Assembly: GCA_003138485.1 (NCBI GenBank)
Contig: PLGF01000081.1
Location: forward strand, 1 to 55,339
Source: Verrucomicrobiales bacterium
GTDB taxonomy: Bacteria; Verrucomicrobiota; Verrucomicrobiia; Limisphaerales; Palsa-1400
DNA: 55,339 nt
Reading direction: 5' to 3'
Below are positions 36,516 through 43,946 of this stretch, piece by piece. Position 1 is the stretch's first letter; each line of letters starts with the position of its first letter. Below the pieces are notes generated by a model. It had not been told where the DNA came from, did no database searches, and saw only the letters and a program-made list of their open reading frames with translations. The translations under genes were made by a program, and so were the position numbers.

Positions 36516-37001
36516 CTACGTGACCGCTTCGAGGAAGATCGATTGAAACTCGCCGCAGACGTGCATGGCGTAGAGGGCGTGGGCGTTGGAACCGCTCAGT
36601 TTCAAATGGGCGCCATCGGCCAGGTCCGGGCAGCCCAGTCGCACCCAACTGCCGACCCGGATGTCGTTCAAGACTTGCAGGAGCCATTCCAGTTGGGCGG
36701 CGGTTAGAGCCATGCGCAATTCGCCGCGGCTGACGGGGAAGAATTGCTCTTCGCCGCGGAAGAGCTGGTCCAGCTTGCGCTGATGCGCGTCCTGTAGCTG
36801 GGACATGGACTCCTGCAGGAGACGCTGTTCGGCGGCGCGTGCTGGCTGGGGTGGGTTGGTGAACTGATGATGGCTGGCATCCAGGACGGGAAAGAGTTGA
36901 AGGACGGCCAGCAAAGCGGCCTTTTCGCGCGGGGTGATCTGAAAGAGCAGGAGCGGCGGAGCGGTTTCCTTTTTTGAATTGGAAAGGCGAAGGAACTTCA
37001 T
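36516..37001 (-). CDS. DUF2017-like partner of ClpS
   Basis: The 161-residue product begins MKFLRLSNSKKETAPPLLLF and has no signal peptide. Its helical middle (REKAALLAVLQLFPVLDAS, AEQRLLQESMSQLQDAHQRK) and the segment RGELRMALTAAQLEWLLQVL recall DUF2017, which follows clpS in many actinobacteria. The start overlaps the clpS stop (ATGA), so the pair is translationally coupled. Such proteins are thought to act with ClpS, but no activity is known. The family call is tentative; the coupling is visible. Confidence 0.65.
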   Translation of the reverse strand: MKFLRLSNSKKETAPPLLLFQITPREKAALLAVLQLFPVLDASHHQFTNPPQPARAAEQRLLQESMSQLQDAHQRKLDQLFRGEEQFFPVSRGELRMALTAAQLEWLLQVLNDIRVGSWVRLGCPDLADGAHLKLSGSNAHALYAMHVCGEFQSIFLEAVT

Positions 37002-37306
37002 TCGTCCTTTTCCATGGTGGCGTGAAGGGTGTAGCTGTGCAGTTGATGGACGTAATGCTCCGCTTTTTCGAAGGTTTCCCGCACCAGCACGCTTTTGCCG
37101 GAGTGATGCACCTGGAGCATGTGCTTTTGCGCCTTGGCCCTGGGCCAGCGAAAGACGGTCTGGAAAACGTGGGTGACGTAATCCATCAAATTCACCGGAT
37201 CATTCCAGCAAACGACCAGGTAGCCGCGATCCGGGAGTTCCTTGGAACGCGTCTCTTCTTCCTGGCCGATGTCCGGCGCGGTTATCGGTGCGGTTGCCTG
37301 CCCCAT
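36998..37306 (-). CDS. clpS: Clp protease adaptor ClpS
   Basis: ClpS hands N-degron substrates to ClpA/ClpC-ClpP. The 102-residue protein starts MGQATAPITAPDIGQEEET, a flexible tail, then the core YLVVCWNDPVNLMDYVTHVF (D-P of the substrate pocket, NDPVN), QTVFRWPRAKAQKHMLQVHH and SGKSVLVRETFEKAEHYVHQ. The ATG at 37306 is preferred over a TTG at 37321. No clpA or clpP is in the window. Confidence 0.92.
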   Translation of the reverse strand: MGQATAPITAPDIGQEEETRSKELPDRGYLVVCWNDPVNLMDYVTHVFQTVFRWPRAKAQKHMLQVHHSGKSVLVRETFEKAEHYVHQLHSYTLHATMEKDE

Positions 37307-37412
37307 GCGGCAAATGTTCAATCAGCCGATTGAGATATTCAATGGCAATTTTCAACGGCCCGAATCGGTTCATTCCCGGATGCCCTTTTCAGGGGCGGCC
37401 CTGATTGCTTTT

Positions 37413-37440
37413 TTGCGAATTGGCGCGACAGTGTTATACT
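37413..37440 (+). promoter_or_regulatory. Sigma-70-like promoter
   Basis: TTGCGA (37413-37418), 16 bases, TATACT (37435-37440). It is one of the best promoter matches in the window and points to the small frame at 37444, whose ATG lies only three bases past the -10 element. Confidence 0.5.
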
Positions 37441-37443
37441 GAA

Positions 37444-37551
37444 ATGACGAACGTGAATCCGGTCGAAACCAAATGCAGCCGCGCGGAGAAGGTTGAATTG
37501 ACCGTCGCGCTGGTGCTGGGCGCTTTGCTCGCCTGGCTCAGTGTAACGTAA
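37444..37551 (+). CDS. Possible 35-residue membrane microprotein
   Basis: A short frame reads MTNVNPVETKCSRAEKVELT, then a hydrophobic stretch (VALVLGALLAWLSVT) that could span the membrane, then TAA. It sits between the divergent clpS and the convergent mpl, directly after a good promoter. If transcription starts seven bases after TATACT, the first ATG would be upstream of the transcript, and the in-frame GTG at 37453 would be the start of a nearly leaderless message (32 residues). It resembles no family I know. Chance occurrence is possible. Confidence 0.35.
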   Translation: MTNVNPVETKCSRAEKVELTVALVLGALLAWLSVT

Positions 37552-37608
37552 GAGTGAGCCTGCCGCGGTGGAATTGAGCGCGTTTGCCGGGGGCAAAAAG
37601 CTGCCCGG

Positions 37609-37634
37609 AAAAACGCCGGGGAATCGTCTCCCCG
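37609..37634 (-). terminator. Intrinsic terminator of mpl
   Basis: Read on the minus strand: CGGGGA, a six-base loop, TCCCCG (37634-37617), three bases, then TTTTT (37613-37609). The stem begins about nine bases past the mpl stop. This is the clearest intrinsic terminator in the window. Confidence 0.6.
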
Positions 37635-37642
37635 ATCCCCAA

Positions 37643-39040
37643 TCACCGCCGGGCGGCCAGGGCGGCGAGGAGTTTCTCGTGAATGCCGCCAAACCCGCCG
37701 TTGCTGAAGACGCAGATCACATCCCCGCCCGCCGCCTGGGTTTTCAAATAACCGACAATCGCATCGGCGTCCGTCAGGCCGGCGGCGGTTTTGCCGGCGG
37801 CGGCCAGGGATTGCAGCAGTTTCTGCGGGTCCAGCCGTTCTTCGGGTTTGAGCAGTTCCAGGCGCGCCACTTGCGAAATGATCACGGCATCGGCGTCGCG
37901 GAAGGACTCGGCCAATTCGTTCTGAAAAACATTGCGGCGGGTGGTGTTGCTGCGCGGCTCGAAGACGGCCCAAATCTTCTGGTGCGCGTGGCGGAGGCGC
38001 AAGGCGCGCAACGTTTCGCGGATGGCCGTGGGATGATGGCCGAAATCGTCCACGACCGTGACTCCGCCGGCAATGCCGCGGACTTCCATGCGGCGCTTGA
38101 CGCCGGTGAAGGTGTCGAAGCCGCTCTGGATTTGCTTGTTGGACAAGCCGCAATGCTTGGCGCAGGCGACGACGGCGAGGGCGTTGCGGACGTTGAATTC
38201 GCCGGCGAGGTTGAGGTGGAACTTGAAGCTCGGAATCTCGAATTCGCTCGCCGTCGGGCCAAAGCGGAGGTTGAAGGCGTGGATGCTGTTGTCGGCGCCC
38301 AGGCCGAAGTGTTTGACGGGGCAATGGGTGATGTTGAGCAGGGGCGCCAGGTTGGGGTCGTCTCCGTTGGCCAGGAGCTGGCCGTTGCGGGGGATGAGAT
38401 TGAGAAGGCGGCGGAAGGCGGTCTGGACCGCGGCGAGGTTCTCGAAGATGTCGGCGTGATCGTATTCCAGATTGTTGACAATGACGACTTCCGGCAGGTA
38501 ATGGACGAACTTGCTGCGTTTGTCGAAGAAGGCGGTGTCGTATTCGTCGCCCTCAATGATGAACCACGGGCCGTCGGTGAAGCGGGCGCCGGCGCCGAAA
38601 TTATTCGGCACGCCGCCGATGAGGAAGCCGGGGTTCAATCCGTTGTGCTCGAAGACCCAGGCCAGGAGCGAGGTGACGGTGGTTTTGCCGTGGGTGCCCG
38701 TGACGACGAGCGAGCGTTTGCCGCGGATGAAGAATTCCTTGAGCAGTTCGGGCAGGGAACAGTAGCGCAGCTTGTGTTCCAGGACCGATTCCACCTCCGG
38801 GTTCCCCCGCGAAAGCGCGTTGCCGATGACGACCAGGTCCGGCTTGCCGGCAAGGTTGGATTCGGCGTAAGCGGGCATGATCTCGATTTTTTTGGAGGCG
38901 AGAAAAGTCGAAATGGGCGGATAGACATTGTGGTCGGAGCCGCTGACGGCATAGCCCCTGTCGCGCAAGGCCGCCGCCGCCGCCGCCATGGCGGTGCCGC
39001 CAATGCCGGCGAAATGAATGGATTTGATCTGCGAGAACAT
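37643..39040 (-). CDS. mpl: UDP-MurNAc:L-Ala-D-Glu-mDAP (tripeptide) ligase Mpl
   Basis: Mpl recycles the murein tripeptide by joining L-Ala-gamma-D-Glu-meso-DAP to UDP-MurNAc in one ATP-driven step. The 465-residue protein begins IKSIHFAGIGGTAMAAAAAA, has the P-loop VVTGTHGKTTVTSLLAWVF, and the distinctive stretch FIIEGDEYDTAFFDKRSKFV followed by VIVNNLEYDHADIFENL, which separates Mpl from MurC. The C-terminal domain includes VVDDFGHHPTAIRETLRALR and VFEPRSNTTRR. The gene lies about 1.2 kb beyond ftsZ on the opposite strand and has its own terminator. Its importance depends on whether murC, murD and murE exist elsewhere. Confidence 0.94.
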   Translation of the reverse strand: MFSQIKSIHFAGIGGTAMAAAAAALRDRGYAVSGSDHNVYPPISTFLASKKIEIMPAYAESNLAGKPDLVVIGNALSRGNPEVESVLEHKLRYCSLPELLKEFFIRGKRSLVVTGTHGKTTVTSLLAWVFEHNGLNPGFLIGGVPNNFGAGARFTDGPWFIIEGDEYDTAFFDKRSKFVHYLPEVVIVNNLEYDHADIFENLAAVQTAFRRLLNLIPRNGQLLANGDDPNLAPLLNITHCPVKHFGLGADNSIHAFNLRFGPTASEFEIPSFKFHLNLAGEFNVRNALAVVACAKHCGLSNKQIQSGFDTFTGVKRRMEVRGIAGGVTVVDDFGHHPTAIRETLRALRLRHAHQKIWAVFEPRSNTTRRNVFQNELAESFRDADAVIISQVARLELLKPEERLDPQKLLQSLAAAGKTAAGLTDADAIVGYLKTQAAGGDVICVFSNGGFGGIHEKLLAALAARR

Positions 39041-39143
39041 CGCCTTCCATAATGGCGCAATTTCACCGGCAGAAAAGAAGGAAATGACGGGTTGTGATCG
39101 GCCGGGGCGCGGGACTATTTTGACGCATCCGGGCGGGGGGCTT

Positions 39144-39686
39144 CTATCGGAACCCGGATAATCTCCACTGTCGCGGGAAAGCTTCGGCCAGGCCGACGGC
39201 TAGAAAGACCGTGCTGGCAGTCAGCCAAGGGAGCAGGGTTGGGTCCAGACCGCCCAGGCTCTGCGGATTGAGGTGGACTGTCAGCGCCGCCGTGATGTGC
39301 CAGACGAGCCAGGCCGCCATGAGGACAAGAGCGGGCCAAGCGAGTTGTTTCATCACGCTGCCCAACGCGAACGACGCCCGGCCGATTCGCGCCTGGCCTG
39401 CTTCGAACTCCGCCTGCAACTGCCGTTTGCGCTCGGCCCGCTGCGCCTCTGACAAGGCCGCTGGCGCCAGTTGAATCTGTTCCCGAAGCCGCCGGTCGAA
39501 TTCGGGCGAGAGCGCGGGAACTCTGACGCCGGCTGAGAGCGTGGCATCGAGTTGCTGGAGTTGGCGGGTGAAGCTCCGGCAGGCGGGGCAGGCGGCAAGA
39601 TGGGCTTCCACTTCCGCCCGCTGGGGGAGGGACAACTGGTTGTCCTCGTAATCGAGAATCCTGTCTTCAATTTCTTCGCACGACAT
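39144..39686 (-). CDS. Zinc-finger anti-sigma factor
   Basis: The 180-residue protein starts MSCEEIEDRILDYEDNQLSL and carries the anti-sigma zinc finger HLAACPACRSF (HxxxCxxC) at about residues 29-39. A charged coiled region (EAQRAERKRQLQAEFEAGQA) leads to two membrane helices at about 112-130 (QLAWPALVLMAAWLVWHI) and 149-165 (LLPWLTASTVFLAVGLAEAF). It follows its sigma factor by three bases, so the two form a classical membrane-tethered sigma/anti-sigma pair. Confidence 0.88.
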   Translation of the reverse strand: MSCEEIEDRILDYEDNQLSLPQRAEVEAHLAACPACRSFTRQLQQLDATLSAGVRVPALSPEFDRRLREQIQLAPAALSEAQRAERKRQLQAEFEAGQARIGRASFALGSVMKQLAWPALVLMAAWLVWHITAALTVHLNPQSLGGLDPTLLPWLTASTVFLAVGLAEAFPRQWRLSGFR

Positions 39687-39689
39687 AAA

Positions 39690-40346
39690 TCAAAGGGGTA
39701 TAAGGTTCGGCGCAATCCGGGTCATGGGCGAGCCTCGCACATCGGCCGCCGGGATTTGCTTTGGGATTGTTTGAGACGGGCCGGCTTGGGCCGGAACCGT
39801 TTCAAAGGGGCGGGAATTGATTCGCAGGAGTTCTTTTTTCGCCCGGAACAAAAGAGTCTTGACCGTGCCCAAGGGGATGTCAAGCATAAGGGCCACCTCC
39901 TGGTAGGCTTTGCTCTCCAAATAGAAGAGCGTGATCACCCGCCGGTAATTCTCCGGCAATTTCGACAGGAGGACTTCCACATCCGACTCCGATCCGGGCT
40001 CGGGGTCCGCGCATTGGAGGGCTGGAATCCAGCCGGAGGCGGCTTCCATTTCCGGTTCCTGGAGGGAGACGGTGGGGCGCCTGTCGCGCCGCTTCAATTC
40101 GGTGAAGCAGGTGTTGCGCGTAATCGCATAAATCCAGGTGGAGAGGGAGGCGCCGCCGTGATAGGCGGGAAGCCCCTTCCAGATTTTAAGGAAAACCTCC
40201 TGAGTGGCGTCCTCGGCGTGAGTTTCGTTGCGCAGGATGCTGAAAGCCAGTCGGAAGACTCTGTCTTTGAAGCATTCGAGCAACGGGGCAAAAGCCTCGT
40301 TGAATTGCCGGGCTTCGAGCATCCGCAGAATGTCTGTCTCTTGCAT
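39690..40346 (-). CDS. ECF-type RNA polymerase sigma factor
   Basis: The 218-residue protein has region 2 (CFKDRVFRLAFSILRNETHA, EDATQEVFLKIWKGLPAYHG, STWIYAITRNTCFTELKRRD) and region 4 (LLSKLPENYRRVITLFYLES, KAYQEVALMLDIPLGTVKTL, LFRAKKEL). A Pro/Ala-rich tail of about 40 residues follows. It would direct polymerase to a small regulon when released from the anti-sigma factor. The DUF6249-like gene and DUF4097 lipoprotein are divergently arranged next to it and are plausible targets, though no shared promoter motif was established. Confidence 0.93.
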   Translation of the reverse strand: MQETDILRMLEARQFNEAFAPLLECFKDRVFRLAFSILRNETHAEDATQEVFLKIWKGLPAYHGGASLSTWIYAITRNTCFTELKRRDRRPTVSLQEPEMEAASGWIPALQCADPEPGSESDVEVLLSKLPENYRRVITLFYLESKAYQEVALMLDIPLGTVKTLLFRAKKELLRINSRPFETVPAQAGPSQTIPKQIPAADVRGSPMTRIAPNLIPL

Positions 40347-40503
40347 GGGTCAGTGTTTAACTCCGGCAAAGCCTCCGGGCGCCGGGCCTTGGGCCTGTTC
40401 TTTATACTACGCCGGAGACCCCCAGGTTTCAAAAGAATATGGAAAGGCGCGCGGAATGTGTGAAACAATTGGCAGGCAGGCGAAGTCTGAAAGAAGGAAC
40501 AAC

Positions 40504-40527
40504 GCCGGTTGTGAGAAACACAACGGC
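40504..40527. promoter_or_regulatory. Inverted repeat in sigma/DUF6249 intergenic region
   Basis: GCCGGTTGTG, five bases, CACAACGGC form an imperfect palindrome with one bulged G. It lies between divergent genes, 40 bases before the DUF6249-like start. It could be an operator or an mRNA leader hairpin. Confidence 0.35.
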
Positions 40528-40566
40528 AACGCAAGAATAAACTCACAGTCAGGAGCATGAACTCTT

Positions 40567-41034
40567 ATGATATTTGGAATTATAGATCCAGCGGTCCCCA
40601 TCACGGCCATCGTGCTGGGGCTGACAACCGCAATGTTAAAGCTCATTTTGAACTACTCAAGGCGCAGACACATGTTCGCGCTTTATCACCGGGAACGGAT
40701 GGCGGCCATTGAGAAGGGGATTGAGCTGCCGGCTTTGCCGGAAGACTTTTTCAACGAGGACTCCAAGCTGCCGTCGCGCGGGGGCCACGGAACACTTTTA
40801 ACCGGCCTGATCCTGGTGTTTGGCGGCCTGACATTAGCCCTGGCATTGCATTTCACCGAATCGAGAACCGACGATAATGGTGAGGCGGCGCTCTATGGGC
40901 TGATTCCGGCTAGCATTGGCGCTGCTTGTCTGGTTTATTACTTCACCGTGGGCCGCAAGCTGGCCGCAGCCGTCGAAGAGGAATGGAAAGCCCGTCTGGC
41001 GGATGCGGCCCGGCTCAGGAATCCGCCCGCATAA
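40567..41034 (+). CDS. Small membrane protein, DUF6249-like
   Basis: The 155-residue protein has an N-terminal helix (ITAIVLGLTTAMLKLILNYS), a cytoplasmic segment (HMFALYHRERMAAIEKGIEL), and two further helices (LLTGLILVFGGLTLALALHF; YGLIPASIGAACLVYYFTVG) before a charged tail. The pattern RHRERMAAIEKG resembles DUF6249 membrane proteins, which lie next to sigma/anti-sigma genes in several phyla. AGGAG (40552-40556) before the ATG at 40567 supports that start over an out-of-frame ATG at 40558. It leads an apparent operon with the DUF4097 lipoprotein. Confidence 0.75.
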   Translation: MIFGIIDPAVPITAIVLGLTTAMLKLILNYSRRRHMFALYHRERMAAIEKGIELPALPEDFFNEDSKLPSRGGHGTLLTGLILVFGGLTLALALHFTESRTDDNGEAALYGLIPASIGAACLVYYFTVGRKLAAAVEEEWKARLADAARLRNPPA

Positions 41035-41060
41035 CCTGTCGAAATGCCGGTGATGTTGAT

Positions 41061-42443
41061 ATGAAGAAACTTCTCTTCTCCGCCGCCGCGGCCGGGGTTC
41101 TGGCAGCCCTGACCGGCTGCGATGCTCACATCTCCACTTCCGGCCGCTGGTCAGACGCCGATTTGAAGGCGGCTACCAACGTCGTCCAGGTTGGCGCGAT
41201 TCCGGCCCGCCTAAAGGCCTTGGAAGTGGACAACCGGCACGGCAACATCCACATCACGGGGACCGACCAGGGAACCACCGCCTGGACATGGAAGCTGGCC
41301 GTCCGCGCCCGCAGCATTTCAGTCGCCCAACAAATCGCCAGCGGCGCGAGCTGCAAAGCTGAACTGGAGGGCGACCATCTCAACCTGGTGGTTTCGCTGC
41401 CCGAAGCGATGGAACCCCACAGCGTCCAGTCCGATTTTGAAATTACTCTGCCGAAATCCGCCGATGTGCGGGTTGAAGATCACTTTGGCGCAGTCGAAAT
41501 CAGCGACTTGGCTGGCAATGTGGAAGCCACGAACGAAAACGGCCGGCTTGATATCCGAAACATTGGCGGGAGCGTGCGCGCGCGGACTTCCTTCGACAAA
41601 TTGCACGTCAGTAACACCGGCCCGGCGGCGTTAAAGAATCAGAACGGAGAGATTCGAGCCGCCGGCATAGGCGGGCCATTGCAGGCCAACACCAGCTTCG
41701 ATTTGCTGATCGCGCGGGATGTCCGCGGGCCGGCCACTCTGGCAAACCAGAACGGATCAATCAAGGCCGGCGGCATCGGCGGTTTGTTGGACGCGCGGAC
41801 CAGCTTTGACTCGCTGTTGGCAAAGGATATTGGCGGCGCGGCGACGCTGCGAAATCAGAACGGCCTCATTGAGGTGTCCGGCGTAGGCGGTCCGCTTGAT
41901 GCCAGAACCAGCTTTGACGCGCTGGTGGCGCGCGATATCGGCGGGCCGGTTCATTTGCGCGATCAGAATGGAAGGGTCAAGGTGGTCCAGGCCAGGGGAG
42001 ACGCGGACATTGAAACTTCATTTGACAGCCTGACCGCCGAAGAAATCCAGGGGGACGCGATCCTCCTAAACCAGAACGGCGGCGTCAAGGCGGCCGGCAT
42101 CACCGGCTCGGTCAAGGCCACCACTTGCTTTGCGGCCATTGATGTTACGGGAGCGGGGTCAAAGTTCGTGTGCCACAATCAGAATGGCGCCATCCGGTTG
42201 CGCGCCACCTCCGCCGCGCTCACGAATCTCGAAGCGAAAACGAGCTTCGACACGCTCGAAGTCTTTCTGCCTGGCAGCCTCAAGCCGGCCATCCAGGCGC
42301 ATACCACCTTTGGCGATGTCGAATCCGATTTTCCCGTCCTGATGAACCCGCGCGCCTCGGAACCCTTTGGCGACGTTGCGCCCGGCACGGCGCGCATCAC
42401 CTTGCAGAATCAGAACGGCAAGATCGGCGTCCTCCGCGACTGA
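41061..42443 (+). CDS. DUF4097 beta-solenoid lipoprotein
   Basis: The 460-residue protein opens with a lipoprotein signal (MKKLLFSAAAAGVLAALTGC, lipobox LTGC). After a DUF4097-like N-domain (about 45-150) come repeats of 35-39 residues with the pattern TSFDxLxAxDIGGxAxLxNQNGxIxAxGIGGxLxAR. Asn-Gln-Asn-Gly turns and regularly placed hydrophobics indicate a right-handed beta-solenoid. The last copy changes into a C-terminal cap (LEVFLPGSLKPAIQAHTTFG). The true start at 41061 is set by the signal peptide; the frame is open upstream within the previous gene. The function is unknown. Repeats and outer-surface targeting suggest a binding or structural role in the envelope. Confidence 0.88.
   Translation: MKKLLFSAAAAGVLAALTGCDAHISTSGRWSDADLKAATNVVQVGAIPARLKALEVDNRHGNIHITGTDQGTTAWTWKLAVRARSISVAQQIASGASCKAELEGDHLNLVVSLPEAMEPHSVQSDFEITLPKSADVRVEDHFGAVEISDLAGNVEATNENGRLDIRNIGGSVRARTSFDKLHVSNTGPAALKNQNGEIRAAGIGGPLQANTSFDLLIARDVRGPATLANQNGSIKAGGIGGLLDARTSFDSLLAKDIGGAATLRNQNGLIEVSGVGGPLDARTSFDALVARDIGGPVHLRDQNGRVKVVQARGDADIETSFDSLTAEEIQGDAILLNQNGGVKAAGITGSVKATTCFAAIDVTGAGSKFVCHNQNGAIRLRATSAALTNLEAKTSFDTLEVFLPGSLKPAIQAHTTFGDVESDFPVLMNPRASEPFGDVAPGTARITLQNQNGKIGVLRD
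41586..42239 (+). repeat. Six tandem 105-117 bp coding repeats
   Basis: Units start at 41586, 41691, 41799, 41907, 42015 and 42123 (lengths 105, 108, 108, 108, 108, 117), each beginning Thr-(Ser/Cys)-Phe. A partial seventh begins at 42240. The first four copies are most alike; the fifth and sixth diverge, suggesting growth by duplication and later drift. Confidence 0.85.
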
Positions 42444-42499
42444 CTGATTGAGTTGCGGAGGCGGGCGCACTTCAAGATTGTTGACTTTATGATGCTTGA

Positions 42500-43142
42500 G
42501 TGCCTCTTATTCCGGTAAGAAAAGTGTTTGGAACCAATCAAGGCAGTGGGAAATTGCATTCCGCTGACGCGAATGCAACTTCGGAACTTGCGCCCCATTC
42601 GGGAGCACTGACCGGAAAAGTATGTCCCTTGTGCGCCGAACCCATCAAAGCGCCGGCGAAAGTGTGTCCCTTCTGCCGTGCGTCACAGCGTCGCCTGGCT
42701 CGCTGGGGACCGTGCGTGGGCCCGAGTTTATCGGCGCTCATAATGCTTGCCTGTGTTGGCATGGCCTTGTCCTTGGCTGTTTCCCGACGATTTCCGCTCG
42801 GAAGGGCGGAACTTTGCGCCTTACCGGGCGCAACTTGTGGTTGTGCGGACCTCATTGGAACGCGGTCAGAAGAAGAATGAATTCTGGCTAAGCGGCTACA
42901 TCACCAACACCGGAAATTACCCTTGGCGCATGCAGGAACTGGAGGTGCGGTTTATGGAAGGGGAGGGCAAGCTGGTGGATGTGTGCCACCCGGAGATGTC
43001 GGAGAAGTTCGTGGTTCAACCGCACCAGGAACAAGCCTTTCGAGTTGCACTGGGGACGCTCGCGCTTACCAACAAAGGTATCGTTGCGAGGGTTCGCGTC
43101 CAAACGGCAACCGATGGAAACCGCCCTGCCAAAACTGAGTAA
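42500..43142 (+). pseudogene. Zinc-ribbon membrane protein, frameshifted copy
   Basis: Two frames together make one protein. From the GTG at 42500 comes a soluble start, a zinc ribbon CPLCAEPIKAPAKVCPFCR, and a membrane helix (SLSALIMLACVGMALSLAVS); this frame runs to 42880 without family sense. From about 42790 the +1 frame reads FPDDFRSEGRNFAPYRAQLV, then EFWLSGYITNTGNYPWRMQE to 43142. The order matches the intact neighbour at 43157: ribbon, helix, then the xGxITNxxxxxWRxxELExRF domain. One extra base near 42785-42800 (a GTTTCCCG context) explains it. It may be a pseudogene, a sequencing error or, less likely, a programmed shift. Confidence 0.7.
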
Positions 43143-43156
43143 TCACCTTCCTTGAA

Positions 43157-43723
43157 ATGACACCGCGCCCAGAGCACAACTTGGAAACCGCGAGCAGCCG
43201 GATATGTCCGTTCTGCGCGGAAAGCATCAAGCAGGAAGCAAAGGTGTGCCCAAGGTGCCGCCAGTGGCTGACGCTTCGCTCCCTCCGCAATCCGGCGATT
43301 GCTGTCTGGGTTTACGGTCTTCCACACGTGGTCCTTTACGGTTTACTGATGATGTTGATTCTGACGGCCTTTGATAGAATTGAAAACCCCAAGCCCGACT
43401 ACGCTGCCTTTGTGAATTCGCTTCGAGTGATGGAATCCAGGATGAACTGGGCGGAAACCAGCAGCGGCCCGCGCATCTACATCACGGGCATTCTCACCAA
43501 CCAAAGCGACCTCGCCTGGCGCGACATAGAATTGGAGTGCCGGTTCCTCGATGCCAACGGGCGACTGGTGGATGCTGCCCATCCGCATGTTTTCCTTACG
43601 ATTCAGCCTCATGACGACACGGCTTTCCGCGCAGATGTGAACCCCAGCCGCCCCACTAATGATTACGCTGCGTCAAGGGTTAGGGTAAGCACAGCCCGGA
43701 ATACCAAGGGCCTTTTTTGGTAA
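43157..43723 (+). CDS. Zinc-ribbon membrane protein, intact paralogue
   Basis: The 188-residue protein has a zinc ribbon (RICPFCAESIKQEAKVCPRC, about 15-34), a membrane helix (VYGLPHVVLYGLLMMLILTA, about 54-73) and an extracytoplasmic beta-rich domain: RIYITGILTNQSDLAWRDIE, LECRFLDANGRLVDAAHPHV, LTIQPHDDTAFRADV. The domain looks like a FxLxG-type immunoglobulin-like fold that senses or binds at the cell surface, but its role is unknown. It is a tandem paralogue of the frameshifted gene upstream, 14 bp away. Confidence 0.8.
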   Translation: MTPRPEHNLETASSRICPFCAESIKQEAKVCPRCRQWLTLRSLRNPAIAVWVYGLPHVVLYGLLMMLILTAFDRIENPKPDYAAFVNSLRVMESRMNWAETSSGPRIYITGILTNQSDLAWRDIELECRFLDANGRLVDAAHPHVFLTIQPHDDTAFRADVNPSRPTNDYAASRVRVSTARNTKGLFW

Positions 43724-43786
43724 CTTCCGCGACGACCGGAGGGACTGGAATCGGCTTGAATTGACGGCGGGCCGGGGAATGGCAGG

Positions 43787-43848
43787 GGTCGCCTCGCCGA
43801 GGCGACCACCCGGAAAGAACCTCCCGCGGACAGCTCGGCGAGCCGTCC
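43787..43848. repeat. Paired 21-bp intergenic palindromes
   Basis: GGTCGCCTCG, C, CGAGGCGACC (43787-43807, perfect) and GGACAGCTCG, G, CGAGCCGTCC (43828-43848, one mismatch) lie 20 bases apart and share the core CTCGSCGAG. The outer edge reads GGTAGGGAC on the minus strand (43853-43845). I recall similar GGTAGGG-bordered palindromes between verrucomicrobial genes, as in a mobile or extragenic repeat family. Confidence 0.6.
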
Positions 43849-43946
43849 CTACCATTCGTGACTGACGCATTACCGCAGTCCAAACCGGGCGGCGCGAAAA
43901 AACGCCTTTTGCGCGCGGCCAAACATGGTATCTTATCCCCAGAAAC

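Noticed and set aside
37643-39040. Reading the ligase as MurC
   Set aside because: The FIIEGDEYDTAFFDKRSKFV region and NLEYDHADIF are Mpl marks; MurC has a different central motif.
37568-39052. 494-codon frame on the plus strand opposite mpl
   Set aside because: It is the complement of a well-conserved Mpl with motifs throughout; the translated sequence has no domain.
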